DNA of 64,000 nt. It comes from Entoloma clypeatum (Eukaryota; Basidiomycota; Agaricomycetes; Agaricales; Entolomataceae). How positions within the stretch are numbered: position 1 is the first letter of the stretch; each line of letters begins with the position of its first letter. Both the position numbers and the translations under genes were made by a program. Shown piece by piece: positions 50,911-62,139 of the stretch. The notes below the pieces were generated by a model. It did not search any database. It was not told the DNA's origin and saw nothing but the letters and a program-made list of their open reading frames with translations. The stretch lies in the NCBI GenBank assembly GCA_963565915.1, contig OY751491.1, positions 4,588,001 to 4,652,000 on the forward strand, written 5' to 3'.

Positions 50911-51559
50911 CCCCCCCCCCCACCTTTTTTTTGCCCTGCAAATATCCCCCCCGGTTACCCCGTCAACTTCACATGCCCGACTTCACTGGCAACACGCTCG
51001 CGTTTCGGAACTAGAAGGTAATTTTACCTTCCTGGCGCTGCGACCAGTGGCAATTTACCCGAGGGAGGAGGAGATAGTGAAGGGACCTTGGATCTCAAGA
51101 CGCGTGACGTGGGCGAGGATTCGGTCGTGCTGACTCTACAGGCCAGGTGTGAGGAGGCGGACAAGGTGGGTGAGGACGGGGCAGGTGGGGGCGCGAGGGT
51201 TGGGAAATGGGGGAAGACAGGCCAGGACACGTTACGGCCCACGTGGAGTACAATGTTCGTCCCCGGAAGTTCACTATATGTGTTGGAGGGGAGGCTCTTA
51301 GGCTCGCCGTCATCACAACGGCTTATTCCGCGATCGCGACGACAGCTGGTACATATGTATGGTGTTATTTTTGCACACAAAAACACCATTGCGCGCGTTT
51401 TGATCCTCCATCGTGAAGGGAACGGGGAATCGACGGCCTGGACTCGGAGTAGTAGTGTCTACGGCATCAAGAAAATGGCTGTCCCCCTCCGAACCTGCGT
51501 CGATCGGGACAGCGTTTTACCCAGGCTCAATTCAACCGTTGTGACGTTGAAATCTTGAG
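50911..51559. other. Region without a supported gene
   Basis: C-rich run near 50910-50921. A 156-codon plus frame (51088-51558) has no recognisable domain and two competing overlapping frames. A spliced gene cannot be excluded, but nothing here supports one. Confidence 0.4.
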
Positions 51560-51815
51560 CAATTGGTTTCATTGTAGAGCATATCTTTGAAAGTCTCGAA
51601 CGGACTCAATCGTGGTACCAGGCAGAGCTTTACCCCTTCCATGTAAATCTCTCCCTCCTTCCCGACGGGGTTCCCTCACCTCCACCCTTCTACACCCCGC
51701 GCACATTATTATTCCACACCATAAGCCCCCAAAACATCACTATCCCAAAAACAATAACCCAGGCCCAAGCGCTACATTCCGCCCCAAAACTATCACGCCG
51801 GCTCAACAGCCATAA
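51560..51815 (-). pseudogene. Relic copy of the GH5 gene 3' end
   Basis: Shares diverged blocks, in the same order and orientation, with 54560-54770: ATATCTTTGAAAGT, CCCCAAAACAT and ACTATCCCAA, then CCGGCTCAACAGCC. In the GH5 gene these encode the C-terminal membrane segment and 3' UTR. Here the frame is broken and the rest of the gene is absent. About 3 kb separates the two copies. Confidence 0.65.
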
Positions 51816-52170
51816 TCATTGGCAAAAAGATGCATGCTCCCTTTCAACCCCATATTCTAACTACACTTTAGAGGACATCTAACTTTTTGGTGTGATTACT
51901 AGTACTCGAGTTCGCCGGTGAGGCACTGATGGCATCTTTCAGATCATATCGTCTGTAGTCTTTCCCTGACTTGGGCTCCCGTGTTTGCCTTCGCGTCACC
52001 ATAGTGCACAGTTTTTTAGCCGGCTGAACGAGAATACGAGACACGATCGGTCTCAACCACTCAGAGGCAGCAGTTCCGTTCTTCTATTCGGTTTTGGTTT
52101 ACTCTCGCGCTTTTGAAAAGCAAAATTTCTCACCGGTGAGTGGTTCCGGCGGGGGACTGCTCTTCCCATA
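51816..52170. other. Short region without a supported gene
   Basis: A minus frame of 62 codons (51868-52056) is the only notable ORF, with no recognisable family. Confidence 0.4.
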
Positions 52171-52586
52171 CACTCCTGACACTGGTAAGTTTTTCTGGAG
52201 GAAAAATCTGTTGTGAAAGAGGAATCCTCTTTCCTTTGGGTGTATCTTTGAGAAAGATACAAAGTATCTCATATAGAAAATTTTAGGAAACATATAATGT
52301 GTTTCCAAAGTATTTCTTCTGGTGAAACCTTTCATTTTTCCAAGAGTTTTTCTCAAAGATAAACTTATTCCATTGTTCAAACAATGGATCTAGTTTTTCC
52401 TCAAGAAAAACTATAGGATAAACAAAAAGTTTTTTGGCCAAAAATATTTGGAAAAAACATGACATGTTTCTTGAAAATTTCCATATAAAATACTTTGTAT
52501 CTTTCTTAAAGATATACCCAAAGGAAAGAGGATTCCTCTTTCATAATGAATTTTTCCTCCAGAAAAACTTTTCAGTGTCAGGAGTG
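52171..52586. mobile_element. MITE-like 416-bp palindrome
   Basis: AT-rich element that is an inverted repeat over almost its whole length. Ends CACTCCTGACACT and AGTGTCAGGAGTG are perfect inverted copies, and the arms meet near 52378 around a smaller palindrome. Flanked by ATA on both sides (52168-52170 and 52587-52589), a possible 3-bp target duplication. No coding capacity. Likely a non-autonomous foldback DNA transposon; its mobilising family is unknown. Confidence 0.8.
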
Positions 52587-52648
52587 ATAGGCTTGGCCTT
52601 GAGTGAGAGTTCCCGGATATCGCTCTGCGCTAACAAGGGAGGAAATTA

Positions 52649-53230
52649 TCATGGAGTCAAAAGCAACGCTCCAGAATAAGGTGGCATGTCCTTACAAATA
52701 AGCGTTAGCACAGGCTCACACTGACCCTCTTCATAATCAACGGCCCATCTTATGCAATCATTGACAAGGATGTACTTGGGCGGCAGACTATGATTGATAC
52801 TCGACCCTGGAGCCTGCGGCCACGCGCGGACCGCATGCATGGTGATCCAGCCGTGGCCCAACACGGCTGAATATTTATGAGCCTTGATAGGAGTATACTT
52901 CCGTTGAGTCTCAAGTAGTAACAATAGGGGAAAACTGAAAGAACATACGAAAAACACAACATTGCCTTCTGACGGATCCGAGATGCCTAATACAGTGCAG
53001 GTGCCGTCAAAGTCCCCCTCTTCGTCAAGTGTTGCCGTTGTATACGCGATGTATTCGACCGGGTCGGCAAATGGATCTCTAGTACGCCGAATACATATGC
53101 TGCGGCACGCGCGTGAGTGGGAGTCTCCAAAAATGTAGAGAAAACTCACGTAGAACCAGGACCGAGAGGCGGTAGTAAGTTGGGCCCGGGTGGGGAAGGG
53201 ATGGAGCTCGACATCCAGACGGTCAAGTTG
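52649..53230 (-). CDS. Hypothetical spliced gene, unknown
   Basis: A 166-codon minus frame (53149-52649) contains two plausible protein segments (RDPFADPVEYIAYTTATLDE and LPPKYILVNDCIRWAVDYEE) separated by a stretch with intron-like GTATGT..AG signals. A short upstream exon near 53230 with a GTGAGT donor may exist. No family recognised. Exon structure is a guess. Confidence 0.3.
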   Translation of the reverse strand, partial: QLDRLDVELHPFPTRAQLTTASRSWFYVSFLYIFGDSHSRACRSICIRRTRDPFADPVEYIAYTTATLDEEGDFDGTCTVLGISDPSEGNVVFFVCSFSFPLLLLLETQRKYTPIKAHKYSAVLGHGWITMHAVRAWPQAPGSSINHSLPPKYILVNDCIRWAVDYEEGQCEPVLTLICKDMPPYSGALLLTP

Positions 53231-54620
53231 AAACTACGGATCTGATGTATGACATCATGATGCCAACGCGAACACGTGACATTTCAGATTCTCTGTTCAG
53301 CATCAGATATCGCCCAAGCATTAGTAGGCTATTTAATATCCCCGCTTTGTGAGTACATCCCAAATATCAATCCCCTAAGGGCATATTCTCATGTCGGCTA
53401 CAGATGATCGCGGATGTTTACTTCAAACCCATCGGTCTCGTATGAAGACATAAAGGAGTGGGCACCCGGCGGGAAGCATGGCAGGGTGATGCAAGGCCTG
53501 GACGTGGCGGCTCTTGTGGGCTTTCCACAGGGAGGCTTCGTTGTTCCGGTGTATGGTGGGTGGTGATTCGTGATTTGTCCCAGAACTTTTCGTGCTGAAT
53601 CCAAAACATAGCCTGCCCCATATCCAGCGCTTGGACCCTGGTGAGCCTCGCCATTGGTATCGCGCTCGCATTCGGATGGGACATGCCCCGGTGGCATAGG
53701 ATCATAGGGAGAGTGTTGCAGGACCACGGCTCAGAACGGCACAATTCCAGACTACACACCCTCGTCCGACTAGCATACATATATATACCTATACTATTAC
53801 CACCCTATTCCATCATACATATTCCTATTGTACCACGTCAACTACTACCTACATTAGATCACATAAACGAATAGCAGTTTTCAGACAAACCGCAAGCTGG
53901 TAATGCTACGTGAATAGTCGAAATTGTCGAGCTCGGCGGCATGTGGGACGAACTTCAGCGGGGTGGGTACTATCCCTTGTTGACGTTCTAGTACAGCATG
54001 CAGAGTACTTACTACTCACGACTCGGGGGTGGCGCGGAAATCCCGCACGTGGGGTGCGGGGGCCTATCTTTTTCAGCGACAATGAGCGCCGTCGCACGGT
54101 ACGTGATTCTCAGGGGCTGAATTTTTGAAACCATTGCCGCTCTGAGGGTGCCGCCGCGTCCAATATCGGGGGCGCACGCGAACATCGGCTTGAAGGACTC
54201 GGAGGAACGAGTCTGCACCCCTAATGCCCGGGAAATGAGCAACAACTTGACTCTTCGAACGAGTGCCTTCAAAGTCAGGAGTGACCCTTGGAGTAAAAAA
54301 GTACTGATACCCGTTCCGCGCGCTTCCAACCAGTATCTATTCCGAGTACTTCTGGTCCACCATGCTGAACAGACATTGAGTCGATGGACACCCAGAGAGA
54401 AGGGGTCACCTGCCAAAGTTCCTGAGTCCTCGGTGATGATGTTCAAGCTACAATGGTGACTTGATTCGAACAAGCCTTGACCTCGAGGGGTTTTTTTGGG
54501 ATGATATCCAGTACTCATCATACCCGCGTGTAACGTTGATATAAACTGAAATTTCAATTGAGAGTATATCTTTGAAAGTTTTGCAGACGGTTACTTCTTT
54601 CACCCCCTGATGATGTTCGC
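53231..54620. other. Region without a supported gene
   Basis: Several frames of 100-180 codons on both strands overlap each other and have no recognisable domain. A plus-strand stretch near 53430-53560 (IKEWAPGGKHGRVMQGLDV) looks protein-like but is short and unflanked by convincing splice sites. Confidence 0.35.
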
Positions 54621-57600
54621 TCACCTCACCCCATACACATCATTACTCCACACCGCAAGCCCCCAAAACATGACTATCCCAACAACAACAACCCCAAGCG
54701 CTGCAATCCGCCCCCCAAACTCCTCCCAAAACCCTCTCACCTCAAACGCCGGCTCAACAGCCGGAGACACCCTCACTCGCATATAATGCTTTCGTTCTCC
54801 CCCCTCCCCCCCTCCTCGCCCCGCAACAACGATGAACAGCGTCTGCCTCTTCTCATCATGCACCCATCTGTCCCCTCCATCCTTATCCAAACCCTCGACG
54901 ATCACCCTCCGCCCAAGCGTAAGAAGGGACGGAAGGAAGATCTCCGTCTCGCCGCACGTCAAAACAGGCCGGCTCCCGTTTTCTGAATCTCCTCCGCCCC
55001 CCTCAACCCACTCAAACTCAAACGCCCCCGTATTCATCTCATACTCAAACCGCACAGGCACCCCCGCCACCTTCGCCGGATACGGCCTCACGATCGCATT
55101 CAGTATCCTCGCGCCCTGGTCGAGGCTCGGCGCGTCCTGATCATGGTACAGCAGCGACGAGGGCAAAGCGCGCGAGCGGGAGAACCACGAAAAGTTCTCC
55201 CCGTTCCAATCATCCCCGAGTGTATCGGTGTTGGACGGGTTGTACGTCCATAACCTGATAAATAAATTGGGTAGTAAGAAACATGGCAGTCAGAGGACAA
55301 CAGTGAGTGAGAACATACGTGAACCCCACAAGAGACCTCTCAAGACCAGTGATCATCGCATCCATCATACGTGCTTGCCACGTAAAGTCTCCCGTTCTGA
55401 ACGCTGCCTTCTCACTGTCGAAACAAAAGAAAAAACCTCAGTGTTGAGTCCATATCGGGACTGGCTGGATGGTCACAACGTACTTCATGTCCATCGGCAC
55501 CCCACATTCCCCTATGAACACCGGCTTGTCATCGAGCGATTTGTACGCATGTTCTACAAGGTTCCGGATCTGGAGGCTGAAGTTGTCCCGCGCACCTGTT
55601 TGCCCCCAGTAGAGTGCTTTCAGGAGGAACATGTCCTAGAGTCATGAAACCTGGTACACGCGTTTTTCTTCACAGTAAAAGAAAGGGTGTGCGCACTCGA
55701 GATAGACCTTGAACGTTGACAGTAAAATCTCCAAAGGCTTTGGTAAACAGGGCGTTAAGGTCGTACCTGTAAAGTCAAAGGTTAGAGCAGCATATAGCCC
55801 AAAGGCAGAGTGACGCTCGCCAATGTGGTGCGTACACCATATTCCGTACTCGATGTTCGTCCGTCCACGATTTCGGACAATACTGTCCCCGAAGCATGTA
55901 AAGGCCGAAATACAAAAGGAACAAAGAAAGGCAAGAACCCACCTCATTCGGGATAGCTTCCACAAACACGATTTTCTCTCCCGCCACAGCCCTCACTCTT
56001 TCCGCCCATCTCCCAAGGAACGGAAAATAAAAGTCCGTGTACCAATCAATCTGACATATTTCATCAGCCAAGCTCTCGATGCGTCAAAAGGGATGCATAT
56101 ACCCACATCCTTCCTCGTGTCCGGGTGCCTCGCGAAGTAATTCTCCCTCAACACGACTCCTTCTTTCTTCATCCGATCCCACCCCCACACATTGTGCATC
56201 TCCCACACGCACTTCCCGCCCGTGGGTCCGTCCGGGCGCCAGGCCTTATGGCCGTCGGGGTTGAGGACGACTTGGGACGTCTCCCGTGTGGGCATGGGAA
56301 AGGACCGGGTGAAGTGTGGGACGGCGGTGGGGTGGCCGGCGGCGAGGAGGAAGGATTGGAAGGCGCTTGCTGGAAAAGAGAGAGATGCAGATGAGCTGGA
56401 CGAAGGTTGGAGGAGGGTGAAATACGCACGCATATAGGAAAGGTGGAGATTGGTGTTGTAGTCAAACGAGTGAAGGGATTTGAGGCCGATGTAGCCGTTG
56501 TGTGGTTCATTCATCATCTGGAAAAGCGGTCGTCAACATAATGGAGAGAGGCAAAACTTTCATGACATACCTCGAATCCAAGCACACCTTCCAAATCACC
56601 AACCGCCTTCACCACAGCTTCCGACATAGCAAGATAAGCATCCTGCAGGAGCTTCTGGATTGACACCATGGCGCCATCTTGATCTTTCACCAGCACCCTG
56701 GGCGCGAACGTGTCTCCAGCCCAGAAGAGCGTCCTGCATCACCACAAATAAAAAAAATCACCAAAAAAAGCAACCTTGAGCGCCCGACCAAAAGCTCAAC
56801 GGAAACGTGAGGAAAACCATGACGGGACTCACGCCATGGTAGCAGCCGCAAGCTTTGTGTACCCGCACGGCCAGACGCCGCGCTCGCTCTTGACGTGTCC
56901 GCCCCCTTTCACGCCCTTGAGCCACGCCGCACCGGTCTCTTCGAGCTCGTTGAGGTCGAATCCGGCTGCTTCAAGGGTCCATGCGGGAGCACCAGAGCCG
57001 CCGGAGTAGCGCGACCAGACGTCTTGATGGATGGAGACGAACGCCACCATGCCGTATTGCGGGAGGAGCGACAGGAGGGAGCGGATATATGCGAGGTACT
57101 CGCTGTCGTAGATGCCGCTAAATGGGGTACCAGTCATATAAGAAGCGTAGTGCGAGTGGGGGGGGTGGAACTTCTTACGGTCCTGCATGTTCTACGGCTT
57201 CCCAAGTCACAAGGAACCGCACTAGGAGACTGGAGGGTGAGCCGACCGTATGAAAAGGGGGTGGAGGGACGACGTACCGAAGGTGAGTCCCCATCTCCGG
57301 AGACGTGAAAAATGCTCGTCCGCCTCTTCAAGAGGGAAGGGCCGACCGACGAATGTGGCGGATTCGGCTCCTGCGGGAAATGTGTGGTGGTCGTCGTTGG
57401 CTGGGCTTTGCAAGAGGATGAGCCAAGGCGTTTTCTGAGTAGAAATTATAAATGCTCACGATTTTGTGCAACCCGACAAGTTCACCCCTCGCAACTGGCA
57501 AACACGTCCATGGCCGTCCACGAAATGCCGCCCATGCAAACGGATGCCCCCGCTTCCTTTGTTGGACCAGTCGTGGGCATACGAGGACGCTGATCCTGAT

Positions 57601-57800
57601 ATATAGGTCGGACCGTATGAGGCATGCATCTGAAGAGTCTAGCCGTTGGTGGAAAGGTTCTCAATGGTGGCTTAGTATCATACCGAAATCTTCTCCTTCC
57701 CCGCTTCTCCATCTATTTTCGTTGGACCTTTCTGGATGTTTTGTGCATCACCGTCGCCAACGATTATGAAGGACTCGTCTAGGGTGTTTCGAAGGGACAT
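54621..57800 (-). CDS. GH5 glycoside hydrolase (glucosylceramidase/steryl-glucosidase-like), membrane anchored
   Basis: Multi-exon gene from ATG 57800 to the stop at 54621; about a dozen short introns. Segments in order: LHGRHFVDGHGRVCQLRGVNLSG; PFPLEEADEHFSRLRRWGL; RFLVTWEAVEHAGP; MVAFVSIHQDVWSRY with GSGAPAW; MNEPHNGYIGL, giving the acid/base Glu of NEP; IVFVEAIPNE; VYAPHW; KPVFIGECGVP, giving the nucleophile Glu; LWTYNPSNTDTLGDDWNGE; then a C-terminal beta domain. This order matches fungal GH5 (subfamily 12-like) enzymes related to endoglycoceramidase that cleave glucosylceramide or steryl glucoside. The last 30 residues form a membrane helix (ALGVVVVGIVMFWGLAVW), so the enzyme is probably tail-anchored. 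All key residues are present. Substrate inferred from family only. Confidence 0.86.
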
Positions 57801-58846
57801 TGGGGTATAGGGTGCTGGTGGCACCTTGGAGTCTATGCGAAGATGGGTTGCCGTCGCGTCGCGTCACAAACAATTGGTCCGGCAAGTGCCGAGAGTACAC
57901 ATCGACTTTGCTCTGACTGAGCGCAGGGAAAAGTAGAGCTGCCAGTGGCGAGTATTTCTCATATTATAAGCTTGTATTTGGTGGAGTTGATTTGATATCG
58001 TTCCTCTAGGGTGGCAGCAGGTGTATCGAAAGGTGTATCACATATCCTGGTCTCGTCGAGATTCAATGCGGAATGTTCGTCTATCAGAGTTTCTGCCTCG
58101 TGTAAAAGTCGAGGATGAGTCTTTGACATGGTCGACTGTGGCGTAGCGCTCATGGAGAAGTTTATTGTGAGTGAGTTTCAATGTGACAACTTGCACAATG
58201 TAGTTCCATCTGTCCCTAATCTGCTGCCATGCTTTCAGCACATTCGGGTCATATCTTTGTCTTTAATTCAAAGTGTTTGCAACGTTCGTCTGGGGGCCTG
58301 GCCTCGTGTAAAACTCGCGCGTTTAATACTTTTAACATCGTCATGTGCGCAAGGTCCATGATAGCATTTCGGACCGCTCCAGCCTCGTGCAAGACAAGGG
58401 GCTTCCAGTACACACATTCAACATATCACAGCTGCGCTATCGATTATCTGGACCGGAGCCTACAGCCAGTAATTAAAGTGTGGAGAACTACAGGTGCCTA
58501 ATTCCCTGGCGTCTAATCGTGGCTATCAGCCTCCGACTTCGCTGTCATAGCCATTTCTAAGAGGACATCTGACCTCCAATCCTCCGCATCCTATCCGCAT
58601 TTTTAGGTTTTGAATTCGTGTGCGAGGCCAGTCAATTCAATTCTCGTCACGAAACCAGGCACTCGGGAAATCCTTTCCTTCCGTGATGTTCAACTGGAGC
58701 CGACGACGTCATCACGACTTTGCAGCAGCAGCAGCAGCATATACCAAGCTGAATCCTCTGGACGTCGGCTTCATCCGATTAGCTACAAAAGCCCAGCCTC
58801 GAATGCTTATTCCCTCAACCAACGAAACCCCAGTTCCCGCATCGCA
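57801..58846. other. Divergent intergenic region
   Basis: Lies between the starts of the GH5 gene and the DM9 gene, so it likely contains both promoters. A CAG-repeat tract is at about 58722-58738. No further gene supported. Confidence 0.5.
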
Positions 58847-59675
58847 ATGTTCCCTCAGCCCCACCATCAGCATCAGACCTTCCACAACTATCCCCCATCC
58901 CCTGATCAATCTGCCCCGAATCATCTCGAACCGCACCATGCCTCCTTCATCGAAGAGCTCTACGGCGTCCCAAGGAAACCCAGGAACTTCCGACAATGGG
59001 AAGAAGCGGCCAGACTCCACATGCAAGACCTCAAGCAGAACGGCTCGCCCTCACCCCTCGTTTGGGTAAGATCGCTGTGATCGATGGATCTTCTGCATAT
59101 ACTCACTGAACACGCGTTTTCCTAGGTTCTCGTGAAAGGCAAGGATATCCCGGCCAACGCAATCGTCGCTGGCGAGGAAAAGCGTCAACCACTGTACATC
59201 GCCCGCACCTTCTACGAGGTACGCTCTACATCGTCTAAAAAGCCTCTATATCATCCCTGATTGTTATCCATCCCCAGGGAGTACTTTGTAAGTCTTCATC
59301 CGGACCGCACATCAACCACCATCCCCTGACCGACAAATCATCGTAGCCATCGGGAAAGCCGGCCGCCAGCTTGAGCGGGGCGCCTCTATCGCTTACAACG
59401 GCCGCGAGGTCCACGTACGTATTCCCCCCATTCCGCAGGAGAGATCAACTTAAGCGAAATCCAGGTCGACACATACGAGGTGCTCGTCCCGGCTTTGCAA
59501 ACCATCCGATACATGGTATCCGACACCTCGCACATCCACAGAATCCCGAGGATGGTCGGTCACAAGCACGAATTCCAGAGTCCCGTCCCCGTCCCTGTCT
59601 CTGTTAGTCCTGACCTGCAACGCCTCAAGCACGTCGTTTCTTTTTTGCTCTTTCCATTTGAATAGGATGACTAAA
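58847..59675 (+). CDS. DM9/DUF3421-domain protein, spliced
   Basis: ATG 58847 starts MFPQPHHQHQ, a Gln/His/Pro-rich lead, followed by a helical segment (FIEELYGVPRKPRNFRQWEE). Introns then separate VLVKGKDIPANAIVAGEE, LYIARTFYE, GVL and SIGKAGRQLERGASIAYNGRE, then VDTYEVLV. This is the DM9 repeat pattern (G.A..G..RGA.I.Y.G.E...YEVLV), seen in lectin-like and infection-related proteins; some DM9 proteins bind mannose. The end is uncertain: with the GTTAGT donor near 59602 the frame ends DD-stop at 59675, overlapping the ATG of the vWA gene. Confidence 0.62.
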
Positions 59676-60726
59676 CCCAGCGACAGCTTGATCAAGACCG
59701 TCGTCCTTGTCGACGACTCTGCTTCTGTAAATATGGCGATCTGAACTCGACAACTCAAAGAACTAATAATAAATCCTCTTCATCTCCATAGATGGCTGGG
59801 ACCTTGTGGCGAGATGCTCGCGAGGTTCGTGGTCCTCTCTTATTGTTTGACTGAGTACACCGATTCACACATCGATTGACGACACAGGCCCTCGCCGGCA
59901 TCGTCGACCTGAACAGCAAGGTCTCCACCGACGGCGTCGATCTCTACTTCATGAACGACCCAAGGTCCGCCACCAACCTGAAGGTAGCACCCACCCATAG
60001 TTCCCGGTTTCATCGCGTCGCTCATCGAGATTTCATACAGAATGCCGGCGAGGTCCACCACCTATTCGAGTCCGTAGTCCCCATCGGTGCGTATGCCAAA
60101 TCCAACCCTCCTCATGAGAAAACCCCTCTCAAGTGCCTCCCTGCAGGCGAGACACCCACAGGCAGGAAGCTCCAAGAGCTCTTCGACACCTACCTCCCCC
60201 TTGTCGAGGACAGATACCGGCAGCACCGCCCCATCACCCTCGTCGTCATAACCGACGGTGTCCCCAGTGCGTCGTGTCCCCAGCCAACGCACCATTCCGC
60301 TTCATGTTAAAAACTCCTTTTTTTTTTTTTTTTGTCCAGCCGATGAACCAGAAGGAGCCATCATCAACGCTGCTCGTCGCCTCGACCGCAACCAAGTCCC
60401 GCCCAAACGCTTCGGCATCCAGTTCGCTCAGATCGGAGACGACCCCGAGGCGACCGACTTTCTGAGAGAGCTGGACGACGACCTCTACGTCCGCCACAAC
60501 TGCAGGGTGCGTTCTGCGCTTCCATGGCTTCTTGAAGTTGTGTCTCTCATTTCGGGGGTTTTTGTTTGACAGGACATCGTCGACACGACCCCGTTCAATC
60601 CTACCGATAGGCTCTTCACGAGCGAGAAGATGGTGAAGATCTTGTTGGGCGCCATCGATAAGAACATCGAGAGGGCAGCCAGTCCGTTGTTGTCGCCTGC
60701 CCCGCTTCTGGCGTCGTTCGGTTGAG
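59668..60726 (+). CDS. von Willebrand factor A (vWA) domain protein, spliced
   Basis: Starts MTKPSDSLIKTVVLVDDSAS at 59668 and is assembled from about seven exons. It then reads MAGTLWRDARE, ALAGIVDLNSKV, VDLYFMND, GEVHHLFESVVPI, GETPTGRKLQELFDTYL, ITLVVITDGVP, FGIQFAQIGDD and DIVDTTPF, ending at TGA 60724-60726. The metal-ion adhesion site is complete: DxSxS in VDDSAS, Thr in GETPTG, Asp in ITDG. Roughly 235 aa, close to the typical length of stand-alone fungal vWA proteins, presumably cytosolic. The DM9 gene directly upstream may form one transcription unit with it. Confidence 0.78.
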
Positions 60727-62019
60727 CGGGAGCGGAGCGATACTAGGTTTTTTCTTGAATTAGTAGCTATCCATCTGTCTTGCTTGTATTTTCCTTTTTT
60801 TACTCGTGAGAGTTCACGTTTCAAATTTCAGTTTCGCATGTTCATGTTGGATGATTACCCCCTGGTTTCTCTGGCTTTGTCGCACTCTTGCGTTCCGGTA
60901 CACTTGGAGGTGGTATGACCGCAAGTTTAAAGTTTGGGTGCAAATGGAACGATCGGATAGACATCAGCAATTCGCTGGATCTACTCGTGAACTCTTCCGT
61001 GAGCCTTGAGAGATCTCTTGAGCGGGATATAGTCCGGTTGAACCGGTTCTCTAATTTGGCGCTGACAGGGTCTGCAAGATGATCCGTACCTTCTATGTCG
61101 CAGAGGGAGAATCAAAAGTGTAAAATTTATAGAAGTACAGGTTTGATCGTGAAATACAGAGTCGAGCTGTTGAAGTGTTAACTCGCCCAGGAGTTCAGTG
61201 GGATTATGATACACACCGCACAAACCCACCCCTGAATTTCATAACGGAACAATTTCAACGCATATATCCACTTTCGCGTCTTCGTCATTTTCATCACCTT
61301 TATTTCCAACTTGAAGGAGGTACAACCGGCTGCCAACGGCGATGAAAAATTGCAAATCGAGGTCCAAGTCCCAAATTTTTTGGCGTAGTCCGAGGCAGGC
61401 GAATTTTTCGTCGGGATGTGGATAATACCGCCATAATTCGGGTACCAAAAAATGGTCTTGCTTCAGCCAAGCACATTATATGAGAGGACTGCTTTGTTGT
61501 AGTTGCTGTGCCTCGCAGGGAATTGTCGAGCGGACAACATACCACGGGACCTCTGCCGGAAGATCTGGCTGAACGCATCGGGAAACCCTTGATTTGTAAT
61601 ATTTCTCTTAATGGACATTCAACAAACCAAATGGAACACCAACTCGTCAGGTGGACCGGTTAGTGTTCCGATGGATGCAAGATGGATGCAAGTGTTGTCA
61701 AATGTGAATCCACTGGCATGGTGTTATGAGAGGCTCTTTCTAATAGTTGTTCAATGATACACTCTTGGATGTAATAGCACCTCAATTGCCTAAGTATAAC
61801 TTAAAATACACAAAAGTTATGGAGCTCAAATTATGTATGACAATTGGATGAAGCACAGCGAAGCAATGGAAAAAAAAAGTGCAAGTAATTCAGTAACCTG
61901 GTGTATGAAAGTTGGTTAGTTTGAAGCTCGTGGTCCCGAGGCCTGAGGACAAGCATCCACGTATCAAGGTAAGGCCACATGTTACGGTGTGGTGGGGCGG
62001 GGGGCAGGTGTCCTAAGTA
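60727..62019. other. Intergenic region with a possible gene relic
   Basis: On the minus strand at 61239-61578 two overlapping frames contain a protein-like stretch (LQFFIAVGSRLYLLQVG), perhaps the remains of an F-box-type gene. No intact gene seen. Confidence 0.35.
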
Positions 62020-62139
62020 TTAGGGGCACTCAAAGTTGAAAAGCGGCTTTGGCTTTTTTTCGGCTTCTGGCTTTTTTGTGATCTTGGTAGTGACATTAGT
62101 CAGCTCACGCGCCAGCAAAGGCGCAGCCGTGAACGTGTT

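Noticed and set aside
53418..53780. 120-codon minus frame
   Set aside because: Overlapping frames on both strands, unusual composition, no recognised motif.
54012..54557. 181-codon minus frame
   Set aside because: Competes with a 103-codon plus frame over the same bases; no domain seen in either.
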